A stretch of DNA of 39,955 bases from Spirochaetes bacterium ADurb.Bin110. GTDB taxonomy: Bacteria; Spirochaetota; Spirochaetia; Treponematales; Rectinemataceae. A program made the translations under genes and the position numbers. This document shows positions 39,935-39,955 of the stretch, one piece after another; the stretch's first letter is position 1, and each line of letters opens with the position of its first letter. The stretch spans positions 1-39,955 of the forward strand of contig MWDY01000037.1 in NCBI GenBank assembly GCA_002070755.1, in the 5' to 3' direction. Below the pieces are notes generated by a model. That model made no database searches and had not been told where the DNA came from. It worked only from the letters and a program-made list of their open reading frames with translations.

Positions 39935-39955
39935 AATGGAAAATCTTGAGAGATT

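Overview
The window carries one large integrated genetic element of about 38 kb and a little chromosome on each side. The left chromosomal edge (1-1654) holds the end of an unrecognised gene, a GNAT-like acetyltransferase, a small conserved-looking ORF and a tRNA-Met(CAT) gene with its own promoter. The last 23 bp of the tRNA region (1634-1656) recur with one mismatch at 39760-39782. A tyrosine recombinase lies directly inside the first copy, so the stretch between the copies is read as a tRNA-targeting integrative island. Beyond the second copy are a terminator and a strong promoter with a palindromic operator, which look chromosomal. The taxon is uncertain. Secreted ankyrin and caspase/FGE proteins would fit a spirochaete, but this is a weak inference.

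Layout of the island. (1) 1.7-4.0 kb: integrase with 11-bp tandem repeats over its promoter, and an AT-rich HTH-ended protein. (2) 4.0-9.0 kb: a pile-up of insertion sequences. An intact IS21-family element has long inverted repeats and a perfect 8-bp target duplication. An IS3-family element is nested inside a decayed second IS. (3) 9.2-12.05 kb: a tightly coupled operon with a small excisionase-like HTH protein, a DUF3631 P-loop (primase-helicase-like) protein and four small unknown proteins. Eleven GGTTACG motifs cluster at the DUF3631 junction. This is probably the replication/maintenance module. (4) 12.05-13.1 kb: an IS fragment, a secreted ankyrin-repeat protein and a small anchored coiled-coil protein. 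(5) 28.8-13.4 kb, minus strand: a ten-gene BREX-type anti-phage operon. (6) 29.2-36.1 kb, plus strand, divergent: a two-gene operon with a membrane-anchored protein and a giant DUF1998 DEAH helicase. (7) 36.2-39.5 kb: a NucS-like nuclease and a secreted caspase-FGE fusion. No conjugation, capsid or packaging genes are visible.

The defence core is the main interest. The order brxE-brxA-brxB-brxC-pglX(N)-[81 aa]-[cyclase-like]-pglX(C)-pglZ-brxL combines a BrxE-like first gene (associated with type 6 BREX) with a BrxL last gene (associated with type 1). PglX is split into a methyltransferase half and a target-recognition half. A two-gene cassette sits exactly at the split, all coupled by overlapping stop/start codons. 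The cassette encodes a protein patterned like class III nucleotide cyclases (as in Pycsar) and a small protein of unknown function. The target-recognition half contains a sharply AT-rich patch, as if specificity had been swapped.

Divergent from BREX, the 735-codon partner of the DUF1998 helicase (DruE/MrfA-like) ends in about 125 residues that follow ribosomal protein uS9 almost motif by motif. I know of no described anti-phage protein with this domain. The pair resembles a two-gene Druantia arrangement but may be a distinct system.
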